Positions 26,797 through 35,634 are shown, counted from the stretch's first letter. The stretch is 37,457 nucleotides of DNA from Porticoccaceae bacterium (GCA_018664075.1 JABJOY010000005.1:1-37457), one strand, 5' to 3'. Notes: generated by a model from the sequence alone, not told the origin. Numbers and translations: made by a program.

Positions 26797-28437
26797 TTAC
26801 ATGTTAGGGTAGTTGGGTCCCCCTGCGCCCTCGGGAGTTACCCAGTTAATATTCTGGCTGGGTTCTTTGATATCACAGGTTTTACAGTGCACACAGTTCT
26901 GTGCATTGATCTGAAAACGCTTGCTGCCATCATCATTAGCCACCACCTCATAGACACCTGCCGGGCAGTAGCGCTGGGCAGGCTCGTCATAGAGCTCGAG
27001 GTTTTTGTTAATCGGCATATCCGGGTCAGCCAGCACCAGATGACAGGGCTGGTCTTCTTCATGGTTGGTATTGGACATAAATACCGATGAAGCTTTGTCG
27101 AAGCTCAAAACTCCATCGTACTTCGGGTAATCAATTTTGGCGCACTCACTGGCGGGCTTCAATGTGTCATGATCCGCAATTTTGTCGCTCATGGTCCAGG
27201 GCAGTTTGCCATTAAAGATATTGATATCAATAAACGCGTAGGCAGAACCAATAATATTACCAAATTTGTGCTGGGCTGGTCCAAAGTTGCGCTGCATATG
27301 CAGCTCTTTGTATGCCCATGATGCTTTGTAGGCTGCGGCATATTCTTGCAGATCTGTGTTTTGCTGCTCAGCGGCTAGCGCCTGGGCAACAGTCTCTGCG
27401 GCCACCATGCCAGACTTCATTGCAGTGTGGCTGCCTTTGATCTTGGCAAAGTTCAGAGTGCCAGCATCGTCGCCTATCAGCAGGCCGCCAGGGAAAGACA
27501 TTTTTGGCTGTGACTGCAGGCCACCTTTGAGCAGAGCCCGGGCGCCGTAGGTGAGGCGCTCGCCGCCCTTGAGGTGTTTGGCGATCTCTGGATGGTGCTT
27601 GTAGCGCTGAAACTCGTCATAGGGGCTGACATGGGGGTTGGTGTAGGACAGGTTGGTAATCAGACCCAGGGCTACCTGATTGTCTTCCAGGTGGTAGAGA
27701 AATCCACCGCCCAGTGATTTACTTTCGTCGAGAGGCCAGCCAGCACTGTGAACAACCAGACCGGCCTGATGCTGCTCGGCGGGAATTTTCCACAGTTCTT
27801 TGATGCCGATACCATAGTGCTGGGGATCCTTGCCCGCATCCAGAGAATATTTGGCGATTAACTGCTTGCCCAGATGACCGCGGCAGCCTTCGGAAAATAA
27901 TGTGTACTTGGCGCGTAGCTCCATACCTTGCATATAACTGGCTTTCTGCTCGCCATTGTGGCTTACGCCCATATCGCCAGTAGCAATGCCCAGAACTTCA
28001 TTGTTGTCACCGTAGAGCACTTCTGAGGCAGCAAAGCCCGGGAAAACCTCAACACCGAGGTTCTCTGCCTGCTCGGCGAGCCAGCGGCAAAGCTTGCCCA
28101 GGCTAATGACGTAATTACCTTTGTTGTGCATGGTTTTAGGGGCGAACAGACCAGGTACTTTGATGCGCTTTTCAGGGCCGGTGAAAACAAATATCTCGTC
28201 GCCGGTCACTGGACTATGCAGCGGCGCTCCAAGCTCTTTCCAGTCGGGGAACAGTTCATTTAAAGCGCTGGGCTCAAGTACGGCGCCGGAAAGGATATGC
28301 GCGCCCACTTCGGAGCCTTTTTCAACCACACAGACAGTAATGTCTGCATTGACCTGCTTGAGACGACATGCCGCAGCGAGGCCGGCTGGGCCTGCGCCTA
28401 CAATAACCACGTCATAGTCCATAAATTCGCGTTCCAA
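26797..28437 (-). CDS. Electron transfer flavoprotein-ubiquinone oxidoreductase
   Basis: Membrane-associated FAD and 4Fe-4S enzyme that passes electrons from ETF to ubiquinone, serving acyl-CoA and other dehydrogenases. The chosen protein has 546 residues. The FAD dinucleotide fold is VVIVGAGPAGLAAAC near the N-terminus, followed by VEKGSEVGAHILSG. The iron-sulfur ligands near the C-terminus are the cysteine of RYCPAGVYE and three in NCVHCKTCDIKEPSQN. The open frame reaches 28491, but the family N-terminus MEREFMDYD begins at a TTG (28437) with GGAG about 6 to 9 bases upstream, so TTG is the likely start. It is divergent from etfBA, which encodes its electron donor. Confidence 0.95.
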   Translation of the reverse strand: MEREFMDYDVVIVGAGPAGLAAACRLKQVNADITVCVVEKGSEVGAHILSGAVLEPSALNELFPDWKELGAPLHSPVTGDEIFVFTGPEKRIKVPGLFAPKTMHNKGNYVISLGKLCRWLAEQAENLGVEVFPGFAASEVLYGDNNEVLGIATGDMGVSHNGEQKASYMQGMELRAKYTLFSEGCRGHLGKQLIAKYSLDAGKDPQHYGIGIKELWKIPAEQHQAGLVVHSAGWPLDESKSLGGGFLYHLEDNQVALGLITNLSYTNPHVSPYDEFQRYKHHPEIAKHLKGGERLTYGARALLKGGLQSQPKMSFPGGLLIGDDAGTLNFAKIKGSHTAMKSGMVAAETVAQALAAEQQNTDLQEYAAAYKASWAYKELHMQRNFGPAQHKFGNIIGSAYAFIDINIFNGKLPWTMSDKIADHDTLKPASECAKIDYPKYDGVLSFDKASSVFMSNTNHEEDQPCHLVLADPDMPINKNLELYDEPAQRYCPAGVYEVVANDDGSKRFQINAQNCVHCKTCDIKEPSQNINWVTPEGAGGPNYPNM

Positions 28438-28586
28438 AATCGTTCTCCACCTGTTGATTTGAATGTTGAGTATGTAGTTTACGCCCATCATATTAGCTTA
28501 GCCATACTCAATATCAATAGCGGTAATTTATATATTTAACACGGGCTGCAAGCTGACTCTGCAGTCGTTTTTTGTGTGCCCTTTGC

Positions 28587-28615
28587 TTGATTTATGTATG
28601 TGACCTAGGCAATAT
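28587..28615 (+). promoter_or_regulatory. Possible promoter of etfBA
   Basis: TTGATT (28587-28592) and CAATAT (28610-28615) are separated by 17 bases, about 80 bases before the etfB start. Matches to consensus are only four and three of six, so this is a tentative call within the 257-base divergent gap. Confidence 0.35.
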
Positions 28616-28694
28616 GTCGGCGTCTAAAAAAGGGGTCTGACGCTAGGTGGCGATGCAGATTCCATCCTCAATTTACTAATCTAAAGGGATGACC

Positions 28695-29447
28695 ATGAAA
28701 GTACTGGTAGCCGTTAAGCGCGTTGTTGATTACAACGTCAAGGTTAGGCCTAAGTCAGATAATACAGATGTCGACTTGGCTAATGTCAAAATGTCTATTA
28801 ACCCATTTTGTGAAATCGCTGTAGAAGAAGCGGTACGCCTTAAAGAGAAGGGCGTTGCTACTGAAATTGTTGCGGTTTCTATAGGTCCTCAGCAGGCACA
28901 GGAGCAGTTGCGTACGGCACTGGCACTGGGTGCTGACCGCGCTATTCTGGTCAATACTGACGATGTCCTTGAGCCGCTGTCGATTGCCAAGTGTCTGAAG
29001 GCTGTCTGTGACTCGGAGTCTCCTGATCTTGTTCTTATGGGTAAGCAGGCGATTGATGGTGATAACAACCAGACCGGCCAAATGTTGGCTGCTCTGGCGG
29101 GTTACGGCCAGGCAACCTTTGCCTCTGAACTGGGCCTGGAGGACGGCAAAGCCACTGTTACTCGCGAAGTTGATGGCGGCCTGCAGACTCTGGCACTGAA
29201 GCTTCCTGCGATTGTCACTGCTGATTTGCGTCTCAATGAGCCACGCTACGCCTCTCTGCCCAATATTATGAAAGCTAAGAAAAAGCCTCTGGATATGTCG
29301 TCTCCGGCAGACTTGGGCGTTGATACTGCGGCTCGCGTTACATTGTTGGGCGTTGAACTGCCTGCCGAGCGTCAAGCCGGTATTGTGGTAGAAGATGTGG
29401 CCCAGCTAATGGATAAATTGAAAAACGAAGCGAAGGTGATCTCATGA
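28695..29447 (+). CDS. etfB: Electron transfer flavoprotein beta subunit
   Basis: Beta subunit of ETF, the soluble FAD/AMP protein that collects electrons from acyl-CoA dehydrogenases. The sequence [18 protein letters not shown] and the AMP-binding [18 protein letters not shown] are typical, and the recognition loop [18 protein letters not shown] carries the lysine-rich dehydrogenase-docking segment. Two ATGs are close: 28689 and 28695. AAAGGG at 28683-28688 touches the first and lies six bases before the second, so 28695 is the start (250 residues). The stop overlaps the etfA start (ATGA). Confidence 0.96.
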   Translation: MKVLVAVKRVVDYNVKVRPKSDNTDVDLANVKMSINPFCEIAVEEAVRLKEKGVATEIVAVSIGPQQAQEQLRTALALGADRAILVNTDDVLEPLSIAKCLKAVCDSESPDLVLMGKQAIDGDNNQTGQMLAALAGYGQATFASELGLEDGKATVTREVDGGLQTLALKLPAIVTADLRLNEPRYASLPNIMKAKKKPLDMSSPADLGVDTAARVTLLGVELPAERQAGIVVEDVAQLMDKLKNEAKVIS

Positions 29448-30373
29448 GTATTTTAGTTATCGCTGAACACGACAACAGCAGCTTAAACGTTGCCACCCTC
29501 AATGCCATCACTGCGGCTCAGGCCATAGGTGGTGATATCGATATTCTGGTTGCTGGTACTGGCTGCCAGGACGCCGCTGCTCAGGCTGGACAGGTTGCTG
29601 GTATCAACAAGGTGCTAGTTGCTGACAATGAAGCCTATGCCAACTCACTGGCAGAAAATGTGGCTCCGCTGATTGCTGAAGTCGGCGCTAGTTATAGCCA
29701 TATTCTGGCCACTGCCACCACGACAGCCAAGAATATTATGCCTCGCGCAGCTGCGCTGCTGGATGTTCAGGCTATTTCTGATATCAGTGCAGTTGTCAGT
29801 GCTGATACGTTCAAACGCCCGATTTATGCGGGCAATGTTATTGCTTCTGTGCAGTCTTCCGATGCCATTAAAGTGCTAACCGTTCGCGGTACAGCATTTG
29901 ATGCCGCTGCAGCTGATGGTGGTTCTGCCAGCGTTGAAGCTGTGGCATCAGCCCACAATGCTGAGCTGTCTTCCTTTGTCGGTGAAGAAGTTGCCGTATC
30001 TGATCGCCCTGAATTAACTGCCGCAGAGATTGTTATCTCTGGTGGTCGCGGTATGGGTAATGGGGAAAACTTCCATATGCTCTACAGCATTGCCGATAAG
30101 CTCGGTGCCGCTGTGGGTGCGTCCCGCGCCGCAGTTGATGCCGGTTTTGTGCCCAATGATATGCAGGTGGGGCAGACAGGTAAGATTGTCGCTCCGGACC
30201 TTTATGTTGCTGTGGGTATCTCCGGCGCTATCCAGCATCTGGCTGGTATGAAAGACAGCAAGGTGATTGTTGCGATCAACAAAGACGAGGAGGCTCCTAT
30301 CTTCTCTGTTGCTGATTACGGCCTGGTTGCTGATCTGTTTACAGCGCTGCCTGAGTTTGAAGCCAGTCTTTAA
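29444..30373 (+). CDS. etfA: Electron transfer flavoprotein alpha subunit
   Basis: Alpha subunit of ETF, binding most of the FAD. The 309-residue protein has an ETF domain at the N-terminus and the C-terminal FAD domain, with [34 protein letters not shown] and [15 protein letters not shown]. Its start overlaps the etfB stop by four bases, indicating translational coupling and equal production. A terminator follows. Together with the divergent ETF-QO gene the full electron route to ubiquinone is encoded within 3.6 kb. Confidence 0.97.
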   Translation: MSILVIAEHDNSSLNVATLNAITAAQAIGGDIDILVAGTGCQDAAAQAGQVAGINKVLVADNEAYANSLAENVAPLIAEVGASYSHILATATTTAKNIMPRAAALLDVQAISDISAVVSADTFKRPIYAGNVIASVQSSDAIKVLTVRGTAFDAAAADGGSASVEAVASAHNAELSSFVGEEVAVSDRPELTAAEIVISGGRGMGNGENFHMLYSIADKLGAAVGASRAAVDAGFVPNDMQVGQTGKIVAPDLYVAVGISGAIQHLAGMKDSKVIVAINKDEEAPIFSVADYGLVADLFTALPEFEASL

Positions 30374-30393
30374 ATCTTAAGCTGCGCAGCATA

Positions 30394-30422
30394 AAAAAAG
30401 GCCCTTAATTGGGCCTTTTTTT
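30394..30422 (+). terminator. Rho-independent terminator after etfA
   Basis: AAAAAAGGCCC pairs with GGGCCTTTTTT around a TTAATT loop, followed by more T. The A-tract on the other side means it may also end the convergent DUF3106 operon. Confidence 0.92.
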
Positions 30423-30436
30423 ATAGCTCGATCATT

Positions 30437-30991
30437 TTAATCTGTCGCCTGTTGCGGTACCGATGGCTTTCTCTGCCGCTTAATTTCATCGAGAAACTGC
30501 CGCCGTTCCTCTGGGGTCATCTGCTTAACTTTTTCGCGGATCTCTTTTTGCTTGGCAGGGGAGAGCTGGGGTTGCTGGCGCATTTTTTTGGTTAACGTGC
30601 GGCGCTCTTCCGGGCTCATATTCTTCCAATGATGGCGCAACTTTTCTCGCTTGTGGGGCGGCAACTGATCAAAGCGCTGTTGCGCCCTACGCACTTTTTT
30701 GCGTTCTTCTGGCCCCATATTTTTCCAGCGCTCGGCCTGAGCTTTGAAGCGCTTGCGCTCTTCCGGGTTGGCGTTGCGAGCTTTGTCTATCAGCATTAAC
30801 TGCCTTCCAGGCTCCATTCTGTGCCAGTTATTGGCAAATGGAGCCAGGGTTTCTTGTAACTCCTCAGGCAGTTTCTCAAAGTTGGCGGGCTGCTGGGCAA
30901 TGGCAGCAGGGGAAAAAAATACCCAGGCCAGGCTCAGTAGCAATAATTTCCTGCTCGCAGTGGGGGATGAGTGTTTATTTAAATAGGCCAT
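30437..30991 (-). CDS. Exported DUF3106-family protein
   Basis: A 184-residue protein with an N-terminal signal peptide (basic start, hydrophobic LLLLSLAWVFF, likely cut after AIA at about residue 32). The mature part is very rich in Arg, Lys, Glu and Gln, with repeated helical units: NPEER, GPEER, PPHKRE, SPEER and TPEER, each followed by basic residues and often preceded by WKNM or a leucine. This is the DUF3106 (PF11304) pattern; function unknown. The repeats resemble periplasmic metal- or stress-related helical proteins of the Spy/CpxP/ZraP sort only in general character. It is the last gene of the sigma factor operon, 3 bases after the putative anti-sigma gene. Confidence 0.82.
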   Translation of the reverse strand: MAYLNKHSSPTASRKLLLLSLAWVFFSPAAIAQQPANFEKLPEELQETLAPFANNWHRMEPGRQLMLIDKARNANPEERKRFKAQAERWKNMGPEERKKVRRAQQRFDQLPPHKREKLRHHWKNMSPEERRTLTKKMRQQPQLSPAKQKEIREKVKQMTPEERRQFLDEIKRQRKPSVPQQATD

Positions 30992-30994
30992 GGC

Positions 30995-31351
30995 TTAACT
31001 GGTTCCATTCTGATCTGTTTCGGCCAGCCAGTAATAAAAGTCCAGGTCTTCATAGAGCTCGACACTGTCATCGATAATCATTTCAGTCGCTAATTGAGTG
31101 CCTAGCTGGTTGTCTACTTGGCTGCTTAACTCTGTGCTGTCCGGCTGGACAATCAGCACAGTGGCCAGAAGCACAGAGGCCATTGAAGCACCCATAACAG
31201 GCCACCGCAACTTGCCTGATGTCGGCTCTGTCTGGGCCAGTGCGCGATTTCTCGCCTTAGCCAGTCGGAATATTTCTGGTGCGCCGGTGGTTTCTTCCAG
31301 GGTGTGCAGATCATCCCTGAGCTCGGCTTCGAATTTACTGTGCTTAGTCAT
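30995..31351 (-). CDS. Putative anti-sigma factor, DUF3619-like, one TM segment
   Basis: A 118-residue protein with a cytosolic N-terminal half (about 1-48), a single transmembrane helix (about 50-68, PVMGASMASVLLATVLIV) and a short acidic periplasmic part. It resembles the DUF3619 family and the overall design of small membrane anti-sigma factors. Its start codon overlaps the end of the ECF sigma gene by eight bases (ATGACTAA), the tight coupling expected of a sigma/anti-sigma pair. The zinc-binding HxxxCxxC motif of ZAS anti-sigma factors is absent. In P. aeruginosa the SbrI-SbrR pair has a comparable layout; orthology is inferred and not verified. Confidence 0.65.
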   Translation of the reverse strand: MTKHSKFEAELRDDLHTLEETTGAPEIFRLAKARNRALAQTEPTSGKLRWPVMGASMASVLLATVLIVQPDSTELSSQVDNQLGTQLATEMIIDDSVELYEDLDFYYWLAETDQNGTS

Positions 31352-31958
31352 TGCGATAATCCTCCAGCATCTCTCTCAATGAATTCATAGCTCTTGAATA
31401 ATGAGTCTTTACGCTGCCTTCTGAGCATTGCATGGCGGCAGCAGTTTCAATGGTGCTTAGTCCCTCCCAGCAGCGCAGCATAAAAGCCTGGCGCTGGCGA
31501 TTGGGTAGTTGCTGCACGGACTCGTTGAGCCTGTTGATGCGCTGCCTGCGCATAAGCATCTGGTCAGGGGTTTCAGAAGCTCGCCCCGGAGCGCTTGCGG
31601 CTGGATCATAAAACTGCTGATCCTCGTCTGCGGTCTGCGACTTCGACCAGATAAACACTTTGTCGCGGATTGCTTTGCGGCGGTAATAGTCTGTCAGTTT
31701 GCTACTTAGAATTCGGTAGAATAAAGGCTTCCATTCTTTGGCTGTCTTATGGGAATACTTCTCCACCAGTTTGTACATGGCATCCTGAACTATATCCAGT
31801 GCAGTCTCTGTGTCCCCTGTATTTATCCTCGCCATATGGAAAGCGCGGCGCTCGATAACTTTTAAAAAGTCTTCCACATTGCTGTAGGGCAGTGGGGCAG
31901 CAGCCAGATCAGCAATGCTGTTCTGGCTCTGAGACGCTTTGTGAGTCTGCTGTTTCAT
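31344..31958 (-). CDS. ECF-type RNA polymerase sigma factor
   Basis: A 204-residue group IV (ECF) sigma70 factor. Region 2 lies at about 30-95: ALDIVQDAMYKLVEKY, then FYRILSSKLTDYYRRK for -10 recognition. A polar linker follows (about 105-140), and region 4 at about 145-195 has LPNRQRQAFMLRCWEG and the helix-turn-helix ETAAAMQCSEGSVKTHYSRA. The start ATG is 6 bases after the stop of the histidine-rich gene, and the end overlaps the putative anti-sigma gene. An AAC-N16-CGT promoter-like site lies before the first gene of the operon, consistent with autoregulation. Confidence 0.92.
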   Translation of the reverse strand: MKQQTHKASQSQNSIADLAAAPLPYSNVEDFLKVIERRAFHMARINTGDTETALDIVQDAMYKLVEKYSHKTAKEWKPLFYRILSSKLTDYYRRKAIRDKVFIWSKSQTADEDQQFYDPAASAPGRASETPDQMLMRRQRINRLNESVQQLPNRQRQAFMLRCWEGLSTIETAAAMQCSEGSVKTHYSRAMNSLREMLEDYRND

Positions 31959-31964
31959 TGTGAC

Positions 31965-32465
31965 CTAGTAGTCTTCATCGTAGATATCATTGAGCAGATA
32001 CATGATGCCCAGCCATTCTAAATAGTCATTGTCATGATCATGGCGCTTGTGATGCCTGTGGTGACCAATATGGTACTGTCGGTAATGGCGCTGGTGGCGA
32101 TCATAATGCCGCGCCGGGCCATAGTAATGTATGTACACATCTCTGGAATTTGACAATCTATGATGATAACCATGGTTTGTCACCCAGTTTCTGTGGCGCT
32201 GTTGCGCAATTCTTTGATGTTTGGCCCTGTGGTTAACTCTGTGCTTAACGGCGCGATAATCAGTTTTTACAATATGTTTGGCATGCTTGGCCTTGTGTGT
32301 GGTTCTGTGCCTGGCATCAGCTCGGCGCTGCTCCCGATGGTGCTGCCACTGCTGCTCATGTTTAAGATAACCCTTGTGGTTTTTATCGGCTGATGAGGCT
32401 ATTGCATTGAGGGGAAATGCAAGCATGGCAACAACTGCGGTGCCGGTAATAACTGCTCGTTTCAT
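31965..32465 (-). CDS. Histidine- and arginine-rich exported protein
   Basis: A 166-residue protein with no family I can name. It has a clear signal peptide (MKRAVITGTAVVAMLAFPLNA, cleavage near AIAS at about residue 24). The mature part contains 26 histidines in total, many in pairs (HH, HRHH), with many Arg, Lys and Tyr residues, and an acidic, less basic C-terminus (NDYLEWLGIMYLLNDIYDEDY region). It looks like a periplasmic or outer-surface metal- or proton-binding protein; RcnB-like proteins are a possible relation. It is the first gene of the sigma factor operon, with GGAG (32471-32474) before its ATG and an ECF-type promoter just upstream, suggesting it is the main output of the sigma factor. 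Confidence 0.8.
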   Translation of the reverse strand: MKRAVITGTAVVAMLAFPLNAIASSADKNHKGYLKHEQQWQHHREQRRADARHRTTHKAKHAKHIVKTDYRAVKHRVNHRAKHQRIAQQRHRNWVTNHGYHHRLSNSRDVYIHYYGPARHYDRHQRHYRQYHIGHHRHHKRHDHDNDYLEWLGIMYLLNDIYDEDY

Positions 32466-32497
32466 GTCGATCTCCGGTATTGGGTTCGTTGCATGAT

Positions 32498-32524
32498 AGA
32501 ACGCGGTTGCCGATAATTGGTTGA
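32498..32524 (-). promoter_or_regulatory. ECF-type promoter of the His-rich/sigma operon
   Basis: Reading the minus strand, TCAACC (32524-32519) and CGTTCT (32503-32498) give AAC-N16-CGT, the core pattern and spacing of many ECF promoters (AAC in the -35, CGT in the -10). Transcription would start near 32492, about 27 bases before the ATG at 32465. It suggests that the sigma factor activates its own operon. Confidence 0.55.
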
Positions 32525-32569
32525 CTACAATGGCAATTTAAATCCTATAGCCTTAAGCTAATTTATAGA

Positions 32570-33394
32570 TTAAAGACTAAAGTCGGCCCAAATAGGGCAG
32601 TGATCTGAAGGCTTTTCCGATGCCCGTGCCTCAAAATCAATACCGGTATCTTGCAACTGGTACATGGCTGCATGTGAAGCCAGTATAAGATCAATGCGCA
32701 GCCCGCTCTTGGGATCCTGCTCAAAGCCTCGACTGCGATAGTCAAACCAGCTGTAGGATCTTGTATCTTCCGCATTCATGGATCTATAGCTGTCCTGTAG
32801 TCCCCAGTCGCAGAGGCGCCGCAGCCATTCTCGCTCTTCAGGGAGAAAGGCACATTTGCCGGTCTTGAGCCAGCGCTTGGCATTTTCCGGTTTGATACCG
32901 ACATCTATGTCGGCTGCCGCTACATTCATATCACCCATCACTACCACTTTATCTTCAGGGGTGAAGTTATCCTGCAGATACAATAGCAGGTCAGCATAAA
33001 ATTTTTGCTTTGCGGGAAATTTGGTTGGGTGAGCACGACCTTCGCCCTGAGGGAAATAGCCGTTGATCACATGGATGGTATCGCCGTTAATACTGTACTC
33101 GCCATGGATCATGCGGCGCTGGGCTTCAGCCTCATCACCGGGGTAGCCCCTAGTAATTTTACTGGCGGTAATTTTGCTCAGCAGGGCGACACCATAATGA
33201 CCTTTTTGGCCGTGGATATCGACGTTGTAACCCATATCTGCAATGGCTTCGACAGGGAATTCCTCGTCGCTGACTTTTGTTTCCTGAAGTCCGATAATAT
33301 CCGGGCTATGTTGATCAATTACCGCTTTTAGTTGATGAAGACGGGCACGCAGACCATTAACGTTAAACGAAATAATACGGGTTTTAGTAGTCAC
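32570..33394 (-). CDS. xthA: Exodeoxyribonuclease III
   Basis: AP endonuclease and 3'-exonuclease of base-excision repair. The 274-residue protein carries the EEP-fold motifs: SFNVNGLRAR near the N-terminus, GLQETK with the metal-binding glutamate, YGVALLSK, GDMNVA, and SDHCPIWADF with the catalytic aspartate-histidine pair at the end. HGQKGHYGVALL and GDEAEAQRRMI place it with E. coli XthA, not the shorter ExoA group. It lies 10 bases after prc on the same strand, so the two may share a transcript. Confidence 0.95.
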   Translation of the reverse strand: MTTKTRIISFNVNGLRARLHQLKAVIDQHSPDIIGLQETKVSDEEFPVEAIADMGYNVDIHGQKGHYGVALLSKITASKITRGYPGDEAEAQRRMIHGEYSINGDTIHVINGYFPQGEGRAHPTKFPAKQKFYADLLLYLQDNFTPEDKVVVMGDMNVAAADIDVGIKPENAKRWLKTGKCAFLPEEREWLRRLCDWGLQDSYRSMNAEDTRSYSWFDYRSRGFEQDPKSGLRIDLILASHAAMYQLQDTGIDFEARASEKPSDHCPIWADFSL

Positions 33395-33404
33395 TGGGTT
33401 GAGC

Positions 33405-35507
33405 TCATTCAGTTGATTTTTTATTGATCTGTGCCAGCTGAGGCTGACCAGTCTTTTTTAGTCCAGCCTGCAAGACTATTTGGTCAGTTAAAATATGACC
33501 TGCCTCCTGCAGCAATGGATCAGATTCGGCAATATTTTCCTCTTCGGGATCCTCTGCCTCTTTCCAAGTTTCAATATCTGTATGGGGCTTCAGGCCTTTT
33601 TTACTGAGACGTATATTCTCCAGACCGAATAGTTCTGTATCCCATTTTGCGCTGCGTTCTCGACGCTTTTCAATATTGAGAGACAATGCCTTGTCTTGAT
33701 CCCAGCTTTTGGTCAGGGCAAGGATATCAACCAGATTGGCATAATCCGGGTCGGCAGCACTGCGCTGAAGGTGGGCTTTGGTAAGGGGTGCGACGAGATC
33801 CTTTAGCTCACTGCTGTTGGCATGGGGGACGCCACGTATTTGATCCCAGGGCAGGGCATTGTCCTGATGGCTTTCTCCGACCTCTTCTGGATCATAGGCG
33901 GAGGGGAATGCAATATCCGGCAGTACGCCACGATGCTGAGTGCTATCTCCGGACACCCTGTAGAATTTGGATATGGTCAGTTTTAGCTGGCCGCTAGTGA
34001 GCCCGGTCACATCCTGCACTGTGCCTTTGCCATAGCTGCGACTACCGACAATAAGGGCGCGACCATAATCCTGCAGGGCGCCGGCGAAAATCTCAGAGGC
34101 TGAGGCGCTTAACCGGTTTATCATTACCACCACAGGGCCGTTGTAGAGAGCTGGCATTGTCGCTCTCTGATTGCGGTAAATACGCTGACTAGAGTCCCGT
34201 ATCTGCACCACTGGGCCGCGGTCAATAAACAGATCGGTCAGTGCTGTGGCTTCAAACAATGAGCCGCCACCATTGTTGCGCAGGTCTAAAATAATGCCGT
34301 CGACCTGCTGTTCGGTCAGGTCTATCAGCAGTTGACTCACATCTCTGGTGGTACTCTTATAATTCGGGTCACGGTTGCGGTAGGCTTCAAAATCTAGGTA
34401 AAAGGCGGGGATATCAATCACGCCCAACTTATAGGTTTGTCCCTCTTGCTCGATTTCAAGGATCTTGCTCTGAGCGGATTTTTCTTCCAGCTTTACCTTG
34501 TCTCGCACGATTGAAATCAGGCTGATACTATCTGCAGCCTCCCCTGAGCCCGGTATGACCTCCAGACGCACGGTAGAGTCTTTGGCTCCTCTGATCAGAT
34601 CAACCACATCATCTAGGCGCCAGCCCACCACATCGACTATTTCTTCGTCATCCTGACCCACGCCGACAATCTTATCTTCGGCTTTAAGGATGCCCTGAAG
34701 ATCTGCTGGACCCCCAGGAATAATGCGCACCACCTTAGTATATTCGTCTTCTGTAGTCAGTTCGGCACCAATGCCTTCAAGAGACAGAGACATATTGATC
34801 TGGAAGTTCTCTGTGGTACGTGGTGAGAAATAAGAGGTGTGCGGATCATAGAGGGTAGCGAGCGCATTGACATACAGCTGGAATACATCCTGGCTGTCGC
34901 GCTGCTCAAATTGCTTTATTTGATTTTCGTAGCGCTTGATTAAAAGTTCCTTTGCTTTGGTCTCCTCTTTATCATTGAGCAGCAGACGGATCATTGAGTC
35001 TCTGACACGTTTGTGCCAGAAAGCCTCAGCCTCTCCTGTGCTGCTTAACCAGTCGCGTTGGTCACCATCAAGCACCAGGTTGTCATCAGCGGCATAATCA
35101 AAGGAACGCTCGGTATCCTGAAGCAGGGCGATATTCCACTTTAGCTGAGCCGTAGCTCGCTCCCGCAAGCGGTTAAAGATAACAAAGCCCGGCTTAACGT
35201 CACCCCGTCTGGCCAAGTCATCAAGCTTGGTTTGCCACTGATTAAATTCATCGATATCAGATTGCAGGAAATAACTCTTTAATGGGTCCAGTTGATCAAG
35301 ATATTGCGCCAGGTAGCGTCTGGACAATTCATCATCAATTCTTTGTTCGCGATAGTGGCGGGTGGCCAGGCGATCAAAAATTTCACGGTACAGTGCTGTC
35401 TGTTCCGACTGTTTTTCGATAGGGCTGATTTCACTATCGGAGGCTGTGGTAATAAACCCCAGGCTGGCGCAAATAATAATTAGGGACGCGACTAAAGCAC
35501 GATACAT
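33405..35507 (-). CDS. prc: Tail-specific carboxy-terminal processing protease Prc
   Basis: Periplasmic serine protease that processes or degrades envelope proteins, including murein hydrolases and ssrA-tagged proteins in E. coli. The 700-residue protein has a signal peptide (about 1-22), an N-terminal helical domain, a PDZ domain at about 240-325 (EGIGAELTTED, GPADLQGILKAEDKIVGVG) and an S41 peptidase domain. LRNNGGGSL is the oxyanion loop; the dyad is Ser469 in RLSASASEIF and Lys494 in YGKGTVQ, 25 apart as in E. coli Prc. A C-terminal DUF3340 region follows. Slightly longer than E. coli Prc (682). xthA follows after 10 bases. Confidence 0.96.
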   Translation of the reverse strand: MYRALVASLIIICASLGFITTASDSEISPIEKQSEQTALYREIFDRLATRHYREQRIDDELSRRYLAQYLDQLDPLKSYFLQSDIDEFNQWQTKLDDLARRGDVKPGFVIFNRLRERATAQLKWNIALLQDTERSFDYAADDNLVLDGDQRDWLSSTGEAEAFWHKRVRDSMIRLLLNDKEETKAKELLIKRYENQIKQFEQRDSQDVFQLYVNALATLYDPHTSYFSPRTTENFQINMSLSLEGIGAELTTEDEYTKVVRIIPGGPADLQGILKAEDKIVGVGQDDEEIVDVVGWRLDDVVDLIRGAKDSTVRLEVIPGSGEAADSISLISIVRDKVKLEEKSAQSKILEIEQEGQTYKLGVIDIPAFYLDFEAYRNRDPNYKSTTRDVSQLLIDLTEQQVDGIILDLRNNGGGSLFEATALTDLFIDRGPVVQIRDSSQRIYRNQRATMPALYNGPVVVMINRLSASASEIFAGALQDYGRALIVGSRSYGKGTVQDVTGLTSGQLKLTISKFYRVSGDSTQHRGVLPDIAFPSAYDPEEVGESHQDNALPWDQIRGVPHANSSELKDLVAPLTKAHLQRSAADPDYANLVDILALTKSWDQDKALSLNIEKRRERSAKWDTELFGLENIRLSKKGLKPHTDIETWKEAEDPEEENIAESDPLLQEAGHILTDQIVLQAGLKKTGQPQLAQINKKSTE

Positions 35508-35531
35508 AATGTTTTTCCTTGTCTAGGTCGG

Positions 35532-35550
35532 GGAGTTTAGCAAGAACTCC
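35532..35550 (-). repeat. Small inverted repeat upstream of prc
   Basis: GGAGTT and AACTCC face each other across seven bases, 25 bases before the prc ATG. It would form a hairpin in the prc leader or act as an operator; no T-tract follows, so it is not a terminator. Confidence 0.4.
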
Positions 35551-35634
35551 AATTACTGAATATAGACCATGGGATAGATTGTTAAATACGATAATTGGGG
35601 TTAGGGCTGCTATTCCTTGCTGATGCTATCTTTG

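Noticed and set aside
28438-28491. ATG start for ETF-QO at 28491
   Set aside because: The family N-terminus MERE begins at TTG 28437, which has GGAG upstream; the extra 18 residues have no match.
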